Source: Pseudomonadota bacterium
GTDB taxonomy: Bacteria > Babelota > Babeliae > Babelales > CAIQNR01
Length of the DNA stretch: 40,046 nucleotides
Direction: 5' to 3'
NCBI GenBank assembly: GCA_027487215.1
Contig: JAIYDZ010000003.1
Location: 1 to 40,046, forward strand
The position numbers and the translations under genes were made by a program. This document shows, piece by piece, positions 7,210 through 15,072 of this stretch. Numbering within the stretch: the first letter of the stretch is position 1; each line of letters begins with the position of its first letter. The notes under the pieces were generated by a model. It searched no databases. It was not told the DNA's origin and saw only the letters and a program-made list of their open reading frames with translations.

Positions 7210-8136
7210 ATGAACAAATTATTTTTAAAAAGTTTTCTCATTACAACTTTTTTTGCTACTCATATAACTTCAATTAAATCGTTTAAGTTCTTCTCTACAT
7301 TTTTTTCTAACTCTTCTAAACCTTTAGAAGAGTTAGAAAAAAATGTAGACGAGTTAAAAAGAGCTTTAGCAGAAATGGAAAATATTTTAAATTCTGCAAC
7401 TATTAAAGATATTAAAATGATAAAGATTAAAAGCGAGTCAATAGATGCTTTTAAAGAAATTGTTAGTAAATTTACTGCAAAAGATCTTAAACAGTTACTA
7501 GAGAAAATGGAATCTATAATTAATGTTCTTAATAAAGATAACCACTCTCTATCGCCATATTATTCTAACAAAATTGAAGAACTCAAAGAATGTTTTTCTT
7601 TGACTACGCCTGTCCATGAAATAGTACTGCGTCACGAAGTGATAAAATGGATAACAGAGAACCCATGGCCGAAAAATTTTTTCAGAATTTTAAATGAATC
7701 TGCTATGTTGTTGAAATGTCTTAAACAAAATGACTATAACAATGCGCGCCAATTGATTTCTCAAACCTATGTTGATACACATAATTATACCCCTAAGAGA
7801 TTCATGTTTCTTTACTATTTTATATTTTTGAAAAAAGAGCGTCATTTCCATTTCATTACAATGCTCTGCTCCAAATATTCCCATAATGTAAAAAATTTAG
7901 CAGAAAAAATTGGAGTAACTAGTGAAAGTCTATTTAATTTTTACGGCTTCAATGATCCAGAGACACTACTTGAAGCTTTGAAGGAGTTGTATGAAATACT
8001 TGAACTTCATCCTTATACTGAAAAAGACCAAAAAGACCTTAAGACTTGGTTGGACGAAAGGCTTGAAAGACAAATAAAAGAAAACGAAGAAATAAGAAAA
8101 ATAAACGAAGAAAGAAGAAAGCAAAATAGTTGGTAG
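7210..8136 (+). CDS. Secreted coiled-coil hypothetical protein
   Basis: I do not recognise this 308-residue protein. A signal peptide is likely at residues 1-24 (basic MNK, hydrophobic stretch, then SIKS). The body is strongly helical and charged, with probable coiled coils at about residues 40-105 (LEELEKNVDELKRALAEME) and at the C terminus (about 280-308, rich in E, R, K and N). There are few cysteines and no motif I can name. AAAGGA precedes the ATG at suitable spacing. A perfect 27-base-pair inverted repeat lies inside the coding region (7294-7349). The gene is flanked by other strong hairpins and is more AT-rich than most neighbours, which fits a recently acquired or fast-evolving gene. 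Confidence 0.7.
   Translation: MNKLFLKSFLITTFFATHITSIKSFKFFSTFFSNSSKPLEELEKNVDELKRALAEMENILNSATIKDIKMIKIKSESIDAFKEIVSKFTAKDLKQLLEKMESIINVLNKDNHSLSPYYSNKIEELKECFSLTTPVHEIVLRHEVIKWITENPWPKNFFRILNESAMLLKCLKQNDYNNARQLISQTYVDTHNYTPKRFMFLYYFIFLKKERHFHFITMLCSKYSHNVKNLAEKIGVTSESLFNFYGFNDPETLLEALKELYEILELHPYTEKDQKDLKTWLDERLERQIKENEEIRKINEERRKQNSW
7294..7349. repeat. Perfect 27-bp inverted repeat inside a coding region
   Basis: Bases 7294-7320 are the exact reverse complement of 7323-7349, with only CC between the arms. It covers codons 29-47 of the secreted coiled-coil gene and is translated as the end of the leader region plus the first coiled-coil heptads. Confidence 0.92.
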
Positions 8137-8141
8137 TAATC

Positions 8142-8217
8142 TTATTTGTAATTTAGTCGCAAACTAAATTACAAATAACAAAAGGGAAGTATAAAAACTG
8201 CTTCCCTTTTGTTATTT
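8142..8217 (+). terminator. Two overlapping hairpins ending the coiled-coil gene
   Basis: The first stem pairs 8142-8157 with 8163-8178 (16 perfect pairs, 5-base loop). The second pairs 8173-8189 with 8201-8217 (17 perfect pairs) and ends in a T-rich tract. They share bases 8173-8178, so they cannot both be fully formed. The second has the look of a rho-independent terminator. Confidence 0.7.
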
Positions 8218-8280
8218 TTGTATAAGATTGTAAAAAATATGTTATTTAATTAAAAAAAATTACTAATCAAATAAATTCAC

Positions 8281-8793
8281 GCATCAATGAAAAACAACTG
8301 CTTACATTTTTTATTTTTACAGCACAATAAAAAAATTTGATCATCTTAAAAAACTCTTTATCAGTTTTATCTATTCCCTCTTAAACAGGTACATCGTTGA
8401 AACCTTGCCTATTGGTCTGCACATCTAATTATAGACCCACATGCTATCAATAAAGATCGATCACTGCTTATAACATTTGCCTGTTGACAACACCTCTGGG
8501 AGCGGCGCATTGCAATATTAATAACATGGTACTTTATATGTAAAAATGACCTTGTCTAGACATTTACTCTAGCAAAATTACTACTGAATGATATCCATGA
8601 TTTAATCGATAAACCAGTCTGATGAATATTGCGTAAAACGGGAAAATTTGTTTTCTTTTTAGAAAAATACGCAGTAAGAATGCCGCGCACTATGTTACGG
8701 TATGCGATTGAAAAATTTCCTGAAAATGTAAAACGATCATATCTTCTTAACAAAAAAATATCATATGGTAAAAAAACTAAAAAATTACTTTAA
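8281..8793 (+). pseudogene. Decayed AlkD-like DNA alkylation repair gene
   Basis: One reading frame through this stretch reads as the C-terminal two thirds of a DNA alkylation repair protein (AlkD, HEAT-like DNA glycosylase family). Family-like blocks appear in the correct order: TLYQFYL; SAH near 8416; [50 protein letters not shown]. Seven in-frame stops interrupt it at 8338, 8347, 8398, 8485, 8557, 8620 and 8623. Those at 8398 and 8623 stand where the family has tryptophan. No frameshift is needed, so decay was mainly by substitution. No N-terminal part is recognised before about 8281. Its end runs a few bases into the convergent DUF6194 gene. Confidence 0.85.
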
Positions 8794-9273
8794 TTTTTTG
8801 AGACTATACTTTTCTTTGCACTGTTGATAACTCTCTTCTAAAAGAATCTCTATGTGACTCCACGAATGAAAAGACGGGTTTAAAATAGAAACCCAGGCCA
8901 TCCATCCATACACAGGGTGAGGCGTAAGACTATCCAGAGCTGTAAAATCATAAGCACCATCAATGCAGTTACCTTTAGTCGGTCGTTTTGGCACAGTACC
9001 AAAAATACTACTAAAGGTTTTTTTTGATACCCCAAAATTAACTCTAAAAACATCTGGTCGATCTAAAAATGAAGCTTTATCATTATCCCCATTGTTTTCT
9101 TTGATAGTACAAAAATAAATACCACGCTTTAACAGATTGTCCGGGTTATAAAAAAAGCTTTTTTCACCCCATGCGTCAACCACATTAAGACCTGTAAATT
9201 TTGAATTTACATATTCAGAAACTAACAGTGATGTAAAAATTTCAGTCTCTATCTTTGTCATTGTATATTTCAC
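8785..9273 (-). CDS. DUF6194 family protein
   Basis: A 162-residue cytoplasmic-looking protein that matches the DUF6194 family, of unknown function. Recognisable blocks are [15 protein letters not shown] near residues 31-45, the [10 protein letters not shown] strand, the acidic [20 protein letters not shown] block at about residues 59-77, [20 protein letters not shown] at about residues 110-129 and the final helix [10 protein letters not shown]. Length is normal. There is no signal peptide. The gene is alone on the minus strand, converging with the AlkD pseudogene. Such proteins occur sporadically across bacteria, which fits horizontal acquisition, but nothing here proves that. Confidence 0.85.
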   Translation of the reverse strand: MKYTMTKIETEIFTSLLVSEYVNSKFTGLNVVDAWGEKSFFYNPDNLLKRGIYFCTIKENNGDNDKASFLDRPDVFRVNFGVSKKTFSSIFGTVPKRPTKGNCIDGAYDFTALDSLTPHPVYGWMAWVSILNPSFHSWSHIEILLEESYQQCKEKYSLKKLK

Positions 9274-9470
9274 TTATAGAAGTGTTATGGCAACTTGCTA
9301 CGGGCTCAAAGTCTAATTTCAATCAGCTTTATCCCTTTTTTAAGTTTTTCTCGGTTTAATTAAACAAAGCAAACTTCTGCTGTGGAACATACATGGTTAC
9401 GTGCAGACGCAACCTGGGCAAACCCCTCAATTTTCAAAAAACGTCTTTGGGTTACATTTGCCAATAACTT

Positions 9471-10430
9471 TTATTTTTTAGATGCCTTAAGCAAACGATC
9501 TTTAACATCAGACCATTCATTTAAAAGCGGTGGCGTCTCAACAAAAATTTTCTCAACAGTCGTAGCGTCTATAGCATGCAATGTCGCATAAAGATCTTTA
9601 GCATAATCCTGCCTCTTTGAAGACATTTTATAATAGACACAGCTTTCTTGCTTATCGAGATCTGAATAGTGCATAATAGCAACATTAGATTCTGTATGTA
9701 ACAAATTCTCTATCTGCTCAAGAGACAAAAGAAATAAAGGTTTTTCAGGTTGATAATGAATTTTCATATTACCAGAAATTTTTTGATTGTGATCAAATGG
9801 GACTTGAACCTTTACCTTAAGTACCTGCTCTAAAGCTTTGGCAGTAATAGATCCTGGTCTGAGAATGACAGGGGTTTCTTTTGTCATATCAATAATAGTT
9901 GATTCAATACCAATGGAACAGATTCCACCATCAACTATTCCGGCAATTTTTCCATCTAAAGTTTTTAACACATGCTCTGGTTTAGTGGGGCTTGTTTTTT
10001 TATGAGCGTTAGCAGAAGGTGCAACAAGTGGCCTGCCAAGCATCTTTATAACTTCAAGCATAACTGGATGTTGAGGCATTCTTACAGCAACAGTATCTAA
10101 TCCTGCTGTTATCAAATTGCTGACACTTTCACGTTTTTTAAAGACCATAGTCAGCGGTCCAGGCCAAAAGTGTTCAGCTAATTTTTTTGCTTGTAGCGAA
10201 ACTTCTTGCGCACATTCATTAAGCATATCCAGCGAGTCTATATGAACAATTAAGGGATGATCAGATGGCCTACCTTTGGCTAAAAAAATCTTTTTAATCG
10301 CGTCTTCATTTTTAGCATCAGCAGCAAGACCATAAACCGTCTCTGTTGGCAATGCAACAATATCTCCACCTTTTAGTAGATCAACAGCTTCTTTTATCTG
10401 ATCAAATTTAAAATATTTTGTTTGCATCAT
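9471..10430 (-). CDS. tsaC: Threonylcarbamoyl-AMP synthase (Sua5/YwlC type)
   Basis: This 319-residue enzyme makes threonylcarbamoyl-AMP from threonine, bicarbonate or CO2, and ATP, the first step of the t6A37 modification of ANN-decoding tRNAs. The YrdC domain occupies about residues 8-195: GDIVALPTETVYGLAADA, FLAKGRPSDHPLIVHI, AEHFWPGPLTMVF, VAVRMPQHP, APSANAHKKTSPT and STIIDM are all characteristic. The remaining 120 residues are the Sua5 C-terminal domain, so it is the long Sua5 form. It is the last gene of the dab operon, eight bases after the DUF6671 gene. Its need for bicarbonate gives a possible link to the upstream carbon-uptake genes, but this is inference. Confidence 0.95.
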   Translation of the reverse strand: MMQTKYFKFDQIKEAVDLLKGGDIVALPTETVYGLAADAKNEDAIKKIFLAKGRPSDHPLIVHIDSLDMLNECAQEVSLQAKKLAEHFWPGPLTMVFKKRESVSNLITAGLDTVAVRMPQHPVMLEVIKMLGRPLVAPSANAHKKTSPTKPEHVLKTLDGKIAGIVDGGICSIGIESTIIDMTKETPVILRPGSITAKALEQVLKVKVQVPFDHNQKISGNMKIHYQPEKPLFLLSLEQIENLLHTESNVAIMHYSDLDKQESCVYYKMSSKRQDYAKDLYATLHAIDATTVEKIFVETPPLLNEWSDVKDRLLKASKK

Positions 10431-10438
10431 ATCATCAT

Positions 10439-11299
10439 TTAAGGATTACAATAGTGACAACTACCAGGATCTGCTTTTTCTAAACCATCAGAACGGTTAG
10501 CACTCTCATTATAACTACATTTTACACAACTAAAAATTTCTGATTTTACTAATTCTGTTTCTGTCCCACACGAGCTACAGATCAAACCTCTTTCTTCTCT
10601 AACTTTTCCCCATCCTGGAGTATGGCACTTTGGACAATGCACTTTAAGCTGTTGTGCTAGTCTAAGAGCAAGTTCACCAATCACCTTCATACGTGATGGA
10701 TTAAAGTCTGCACGCATATCAGTTTCAACCCATACCTTTTTATCGGGTGAATATTTTATACACTCTTTAAACGACACCTCCAAAATCTCTAATGAGTTAA
10801 TCCCTTTAAAAATTAATTCTTTTACTGGAATGCCGTGAGGACGTAAAATTAAACCGTGAGAGGGAAATTGAACAGATTTTGCAAATTTATAGAGCTCTTC
10901 GATTGAAGATACTGATCCAACTCTATAATTTGTTTTCTCGCTCAAATGTGATAAGTGTAAATGGAAAACCCGTTGACGGTCGATAAAATATAAAATTTCA
11001 TTGTCACAAGGGAAAAAAGGAATAAAAGGATGAGGTCCAAAACTCCCCTCACTTGCAAGAGCAAAATCAAACTTATTACCAAAAGTATTGAAAGCCCATT
11101 CACATTTCTTACGTGCACACTCTAAAGCATTTTCTTTCCGGTCTATTTCCCCTGAAAATGTTCCAAGCTTATCTGTATCAGCATTATATTCTACAACACT
11201 CGCTCCCAATATTTCTAAAAACACTGGTGCTATTGCACTAGATTTGCCGTGCTTAGTTGTTAGGACAACAGAGCTTCCTGAATATACCGATTTATCCAT
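10439..11299 (-). CDS. DUF6671 zinc-ribbon protein
   Basis: A 286-residue protein fitting the DUF6671 family, whose function is unknown to me. The N-terminal 200 residues form an alpha/beta domain starting with VVLTTKHGKSSAIAPVFLE, then FDFALASEGSFGPHP (residues about 77-91), and WVETDMRADFNPSRMKVIGELA (about 190-211). The last 75 residues carry four CxxC pairs (CPKC, CSSC, CVKC, CHYC), indicating two zinc ribbons. The conserved TDMRA-NP-RM block may contribute an active site. It overlaps the dabA stop by one base (TAATG), so it is probably co-translated with the DAB transporter. That placement is the only functional hint available. Confidence 0.83.
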   Translation of the reverse strand: MDKSVYSGSSVVLTTKHGKSSAIAPVFLEILGASVVEYNADTDKLGTFSGEIDRKENALECARKKCEWAFNTFGNKFDFALASEGSFGPHPFIPFFPCDNEILYFIDRQRVFHLHLSHLSEKTNYRVGSVSSIEELYKFAKSVQFPSHGLILRPHGIPVKELIFKGINSLEILEVSFKECIKYSPDKKVWVETDMRADFNPSRMKVIGELALRLAQQLKVHCPKCHTPGWGKVREERGLICSSCGTETELVKSEIFSCVKCSYNESANRSDGLEKADPGSCHYCNP

Positions 11300-13518
11300 T
11301 AATCAATCTCTTGCCAGGAAAAGTCCCTTTTAAGTAAATAAGACTTTCTGCTCTCAGGCTCTATAGCAACTATTTGAACCCAACCATTACCAAAAAGTTT
11401 TTTTAATACTTGTTGATTATTAATAATTTTATCCAACATATATCTAGGTGCAAAAACTACAGTCATAAGGCGTTGCAGTTCATGATAAGGTTTTGTATCA
11501 CTACTATATACTGACTGAAGAGGAAGACCTGTCATAAGATCACTTGCATTGCCTTGCATAATTCCTATTTTACCAGTTATATTTTTCGTAACCTTACTAC
11601 CGCTACCATACGCTACATTATCAAGTGTAGAAAATAGATATTGCATATTTATCCACTGCGCAACCACCATTGGTGCAGTTAAAATAGTGGTAAGATAATT
11701 CCCTGCTGAATCTTCTTTGTAATCATAAGAATGTAAAAAGCAACGACCGTTAAGATCAAGGCCTGCTGTAATATCACGCGGCGCAACAATAAAAGCACTA
11801 TTGCGTGCTAATCCCCATTCAGGCCTAGCTTGCGCCCAGTCTTGTGAGCGTAACAATACCTTAGACATTGCATTTGATTGTTTCACATTCTTTTGCATTT
11901 TTTGAAGTCGAATGTAATTAGTAATATTACGAGCTTTTAATAAATCATCTTTTATTTTTTTTGTTTGTGGGTTATCACAAACCTTATAAAGCGTTACTTC
12001 ATCAGTAGTTGTGCTGTGCTCTGCTGCAATAAAATGTGTCGATTCTGGAATATTAATACCATTTTTTGCAAGATGTAACCTTACCTCAGATCGATTTAAA
12101 ATAGCTGCAATTATACGTGCATTGCTAGCACCACGCCTTCCTCCACATGCGCCACAATCAAGAGCAGTAGCGTAAGGATTATTCTCTGTAGTACTACCAT
12201 GACCACAAAAAACTACTAGTGGGGCAAAATTATCAATTAAAGATATCATTCTAAGAGCATCTTGCGCATAGGCACATTGGTCATTAAAAGAGATATTCTC
12301 GAGTGACGGCTCTACATCATACGGCGTTCTAAAAGTATTAAGAACCAATGTTTTAAAAGTCGAAGCAAGGCTTGGTGATAAACTTCGTATACCCATCCAC
12401 AAACCACTCAAAAAACCTAAAATTTCAACAAGCACAAAAGGCACTGTAAAAGTATATTTTACTGATTGGTATAACCTTTTTAAACTCGTTAATCGCTTAT
12501 GACCTTTTTGTATTTGCCTACATTGCCCAACAGATGAAGGAGACTCTTTTACCTCATGTTTTGGTGTAAGTAACACAGGGCATGAAGAATATGAATCGCC
12601 AGAAACTGTATCGGTTATTTGAGAAGGAATACCAAAAAATCCGGCAAATCCAAACGTTTGATAATCCCCTGTGGACTCTAATGCCCTACGAAAAGGTTCA
12701 GAGCGAACATCAATACAAAATATAAATTGAGCTTCTGGTATATGTGATTTTTTAATCGCTTGTGTTGATAACTTTTTAATCAATGGAAAACTGTAATCAG
12801 CTTCTGTTTTTTGTATTTTATCAAAATAATTTCTGTGTGGTTTTTCAAGCGCACAGTTATGCCAATCAAGTAATTCTTTTGCTTCTTGCCAAAGCAAACG
12901 GGTAATAATGAGCCGAATTGCCATATAATCAGCTTGTGTAACAGGGTTTGAATTAACGCTATTAAATTCATTAACCCATTCTGTGCGATATTTAATATGA
13001 GCTGCCCAACCAGGAAGCGTTGTAAGCATAAGTGTCAAAAACTGTTCAGCTTCTTCTTGTACAATTTTAAAATGCAAAAGACATTCTACAATTGCCTGCT
13101 CTGGCGTCTCAGGCAGAGTACTAAGAAGATACTTATGTTGCTCATTATTAGCATGCAACTGCTCATCATAAATAACCAATCTACGCCATGCCGAATACAA
13201 TCCTTCATTTTTAAATGGGATTGAAATAGTAGCCTGTCCATCATCAAAATAAACCTGCAACCATTTAATGGTTATACGATTAACTCCTTCCATCTGCCTG
13301 GGTAAATTATCTTGCTGAAAATATGCAGAGCCTAGTATGAGCGCATCCTCTATTGGAAGATCTTCCAGCCCTTGTAGCGGATTGACTGCAATAAGATTTT
13401 TAAGCGGCCAAAAAGGAGCAATTTTCTTAAAACTTTGGGATACTAAGTCCATTATAGTATTTTTTTGATTATATAATGGAACATGTTCACCAGTATCTAT
13501 AGGTATTTTTTTCATCAT
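11299..13518 (-). CDS. dabA: DabA, inorganic carbon transporter subunit (DUF2309)
   Basis: A 739-residue protein of the DUF2309/DabA family, the cytoplasmic carbonic-anhydrase-like subunit that with DabB accumulates inorganic carbon. Predicted zinc and catalytic residues are in place: Cys268, Asp270 and Arg272 in FCIDVRSEP, His440 in FCGHGS and Cys455 in LDCGACGG. The 2- and 15-residue spacings match those of characterised DabA (C351, D353, H524, C539). The N-terminal block HVPLYN, with WPLKNLIAVNPLQGLED, is also typical. Length is slightly short for the family (about 800). It follows dabB by seven bases and overlaps the DUF6671 gene. In known systems DabA is energised by a cation gradient through DabB. 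Confidence 0.95.
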   Translation of the reverse strand: MMKKIPIDTGEHVPLYNQKNTIMDLVSQSFKKIAPFWPLKNLIAVNPLQGLEDLPIEDALILGSAYFQQDNLPRQMEGVNRITIKWLQVYFDDGQATISIPFKNEGLYSAWRRLVIYDEQLHANNEQHKYLLSTLPETPEQAIVECLLHFKIVQEEAEQFLTLMLTTLPGWAAHIKYRTEWVNEFNSVNSNPVTQADYMAIRLIITRLLWQEAKELLDWHNCALEKPHRNYFDKIQKTEADYSFPLIKKLSTQAIKKSHIPEAQFIFCIDVRSEPFRRALESTGDYQTFGFAGFFGIPSQITDTVSGDSYSSCPVLLTPKHEVKESPSSVGQCRQIQKGHKRLTSLKRLYQSVKYTFTVPFVLVEILGFLSGLWMGIRSLSPSLASTFKTLVLNTFRTPYDVEPSLENISFNDQCAYAQDALRMISLIDNFAPLVVFCGHGSTTENNPYATALDCGACGGRRGASNARIIAAILNRSEVRLHLAKNGINIPESTHFIAAEHSTTTDEVTLYKVCDNPQTKKIKDDLLKARNITNYIRLQKMQKNVKQSNAMSKVLLRSQDWAQARPEWGLARNSAFIVAPRDITAGLDLNGRCFLHSYDYKEDSAGNYLTTILTAPMVVAQWINMQYLFSTLDNVAYGSGSKVTKNITGKIGIMQGNASDLMTGLPLQSVYSSDTKPYHELQRLMTVVFAPRYMLDKIINNQQVLKKLFGNGWVQIVAIEPESRKSYLLKRDFSWQEID

Positions 13519-13525
13519 TATCTCA

Positions 13526-14866
13526 TTAGTACTTATAGTTATTTCTATGAGCTGTTATTGTTTTTGGGTCTGGCTGACTTGCATTTAAACTAATAACATA
13601 CATTTTCAAAAACCAAGAAGGCATATTAATTGTTTTGTTTTGACTCTTTAAAAAGAGAGTTACAATCCATGCAAGGCCTAAAATAATAATTCCAAAAATA
13701 TGAAATACATTAAGTGGTTGAGGTTGCATAATCCCCATTGGCTCAATAATCGATACAATTGCCTTAACCGTTAAACCATAAAAAGCCCCAAAGCAAACTG
13801 TAGAAATTACTATTAAGGGCAACTTTTGTAGCGTTTTAAATTGAAGCAAAGACAGAGCAAACTGGGTTAAACCAAAAAAAGCTACAGATAAAAGCACTAA
13901 AGTAGTATCACCCGCTAGCAATGATTTATTAGTTATATAAGCAAAAGCAGCAGTTCCAAAACAACCTGATAACAAAGCACAAATCAAAGTTAATGGTGTT
14001 GGAAAATATCCCAAGTCAAATCGTTTTTCTTGAGCAGCACTCCCGGTTGCAAGAAAAAGATAAGCTTTAAACATTCCATGCCAGACCAGATGGGCAACAG
14101 CTGCTGGAAATAAACCAAGGCCACACTGAGCTACCATGAAACCCATCTGACCCATAGTTGAACAGGCAAGCATTCTTTTTATATCTGTTTGTAATAATTT
14201 CCACCATGTTCCAAGCAAAGCACTTATAAGACCGACACAAAACATTACTAAAAGCAATGACTGATGCTGTAAAAAAAGAGGTGCAAAACGGACTAAAATA
14301 AAACCTCCACCATTAATTAACCCTGCATGCATAATAGCTGAAACTGGTGTAGGCGAATTGAGTGAACTAAGAAGCCATTGATGAAATGGCCATAAAGCAG
14401 ATTGTGTCATTGCTGCCATTAATATTAATACTAAAGCAAAAACTATAGAAACCGATTGAGCATTATGAAGAAGTATTGCACTCAGAGATAATTCACCAGT
14501 TGCTAAGTAAAGTATTGTAAATGCTGTCGCCAAAAAAAGTGCACTTAAAGTATAATTCTTCGCTGCCATCACTCCTGAAGCTTTTGCAGCTTTCCAAGCC
14601 TGCTTATGCATCATAAGATTTACCAGCACTATATTACTTGTGCACCATGAAATTAATAGAATAATCAGGTTATCAGCACAAACCATCATCGATAGTGTAA
14701 AAACAAGCAAAATAAGCTTAATAAAAAAAACCTTATACTTACTATCTCCATCCATAGAACGTGAGGCAAAACTACCGACACATATACCGATATAAACAAC
14801 TAAACTAACCATAATTAATGCAAGTTCATCTAATCGAGAAAACAAACTTAAAAAATTATTTATCAT
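13526..14866 (-). CDS. dabB: DabB, NuoL/antiporter-like membrane subunit
   Basis: A 446-residue polytopic membrane protein of the complex I NuoL/MrpA-like antiporter family. About a dozen hydrophobic helices are visible. The central signature QSALWPFHQWLLSSLNSPTP, followed by VSAIMHAGLINGGG, and the later TDIKRMLACSTMGQMGFM block are hallmarks of the proton-conducting module. The length is shorter than NuoL (about 610) because the long lateral helix and C-terminal helices are absent, as in DabB. Its position directly before dabA, seven bases apart, with no other complex I genes in the window, supports DabB over a respiratory subunit. It should couple a proton or sodium gradient to CO2 uptake. 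First gene of a four-gene operon. Confidence 0.93.
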   Translation of the reverse strand: MINNFLSLFSRLDELALIMVSLVVYIGICVGSFASRSMDGDSKYKVFFIKLILLVFTLSMMVCADNLIILLISWCTSNIVLVNLMMHKQAWKAAKASGVMAAKNYTLSALFLATAFTILYLATGELSLSAILLHNAQSVSIVFALVLILMAAMTQSALWPFHQWLLSSLNSPTPVSAIMHAGLINGGGFILVRFAPLFLQHQSLLLVMFCVGLISALLGTWWKLLQTDIKRMLACSTMGQMGFMVAQCGLGLFPAAVAHLVWHGMFKAYLFLATGSAAQEKRFDLGYFPTPLTLICALLSGCFGTAAFAYITNKSLLAGDTTLVLLSVAFFGLTQFALSLLQFKTLQKLPLIVISTVCFGAFYGLTVKAIVSIIEPMGIMQPQPLNVFHIFGIIILGLAWIVTLFLKSQNKTINMPSWFLKMYVISLNASQPDPKTITAHRNNYKY

Positions 14867-15014
14867 AAAATGTCATTTCATTATAAAAAATTATTTCCGA
14901 CTTAACTTATACTAGCAGTTTCTTTAGCATTAAAAATGCACTACCCAATCCGACTAAAAGTTACTTTGTATTTTAAAATTAAAACACGCGAAAATAAAAT
15001 AATTACCAGTAGCT

Positions 15015-15054
15015 AAAAAAAGCCAATGCCCTCATGAGAGCATCGGCTTTTTTT
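15015..15054 (-). terminator. Terminator downstream of the GrpB-GNAT gene
   Basis: An A-run plus GCC-ATGC arm pairs with GCAT-GGC plus a T-run, with one mismatch and a CTCATGAGA-type loop. It is near-symmetric and ends the leftward cluster 15073-17220. Confidence 0.75.
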
Positions 15055-15072
15055 AATAAAATCTTTACTCTT

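Noticed and set aside
8556-8753. A leftward 65-codon frame antisense to the AlkD-like pseudogene
   Set aside because: It is a shadow: the plus strand in this region carries the clear AlkD-like blocks.
8281-8793. Reassigned TGA = Trp as explanation for the AlkD-like frame
   Set aside because: Two TGA codons stand at expected tryptophans, but others do not, TAA and TAG also occur, and intact genes in the window end in TGA and use TGG for Trp.
9382-9591. A rightward frame overlapping the end of the Sua5 gene
   Set aside because: It overlaps a well-supported gene on the other strand and shows no protein features of its own.
13526-14866. The NuoL-like protein as part of a respiratory complex I
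   Set aside because: It is short, lacks other complex I neighbours and sits directly before dabA, so DabB is the better reading.
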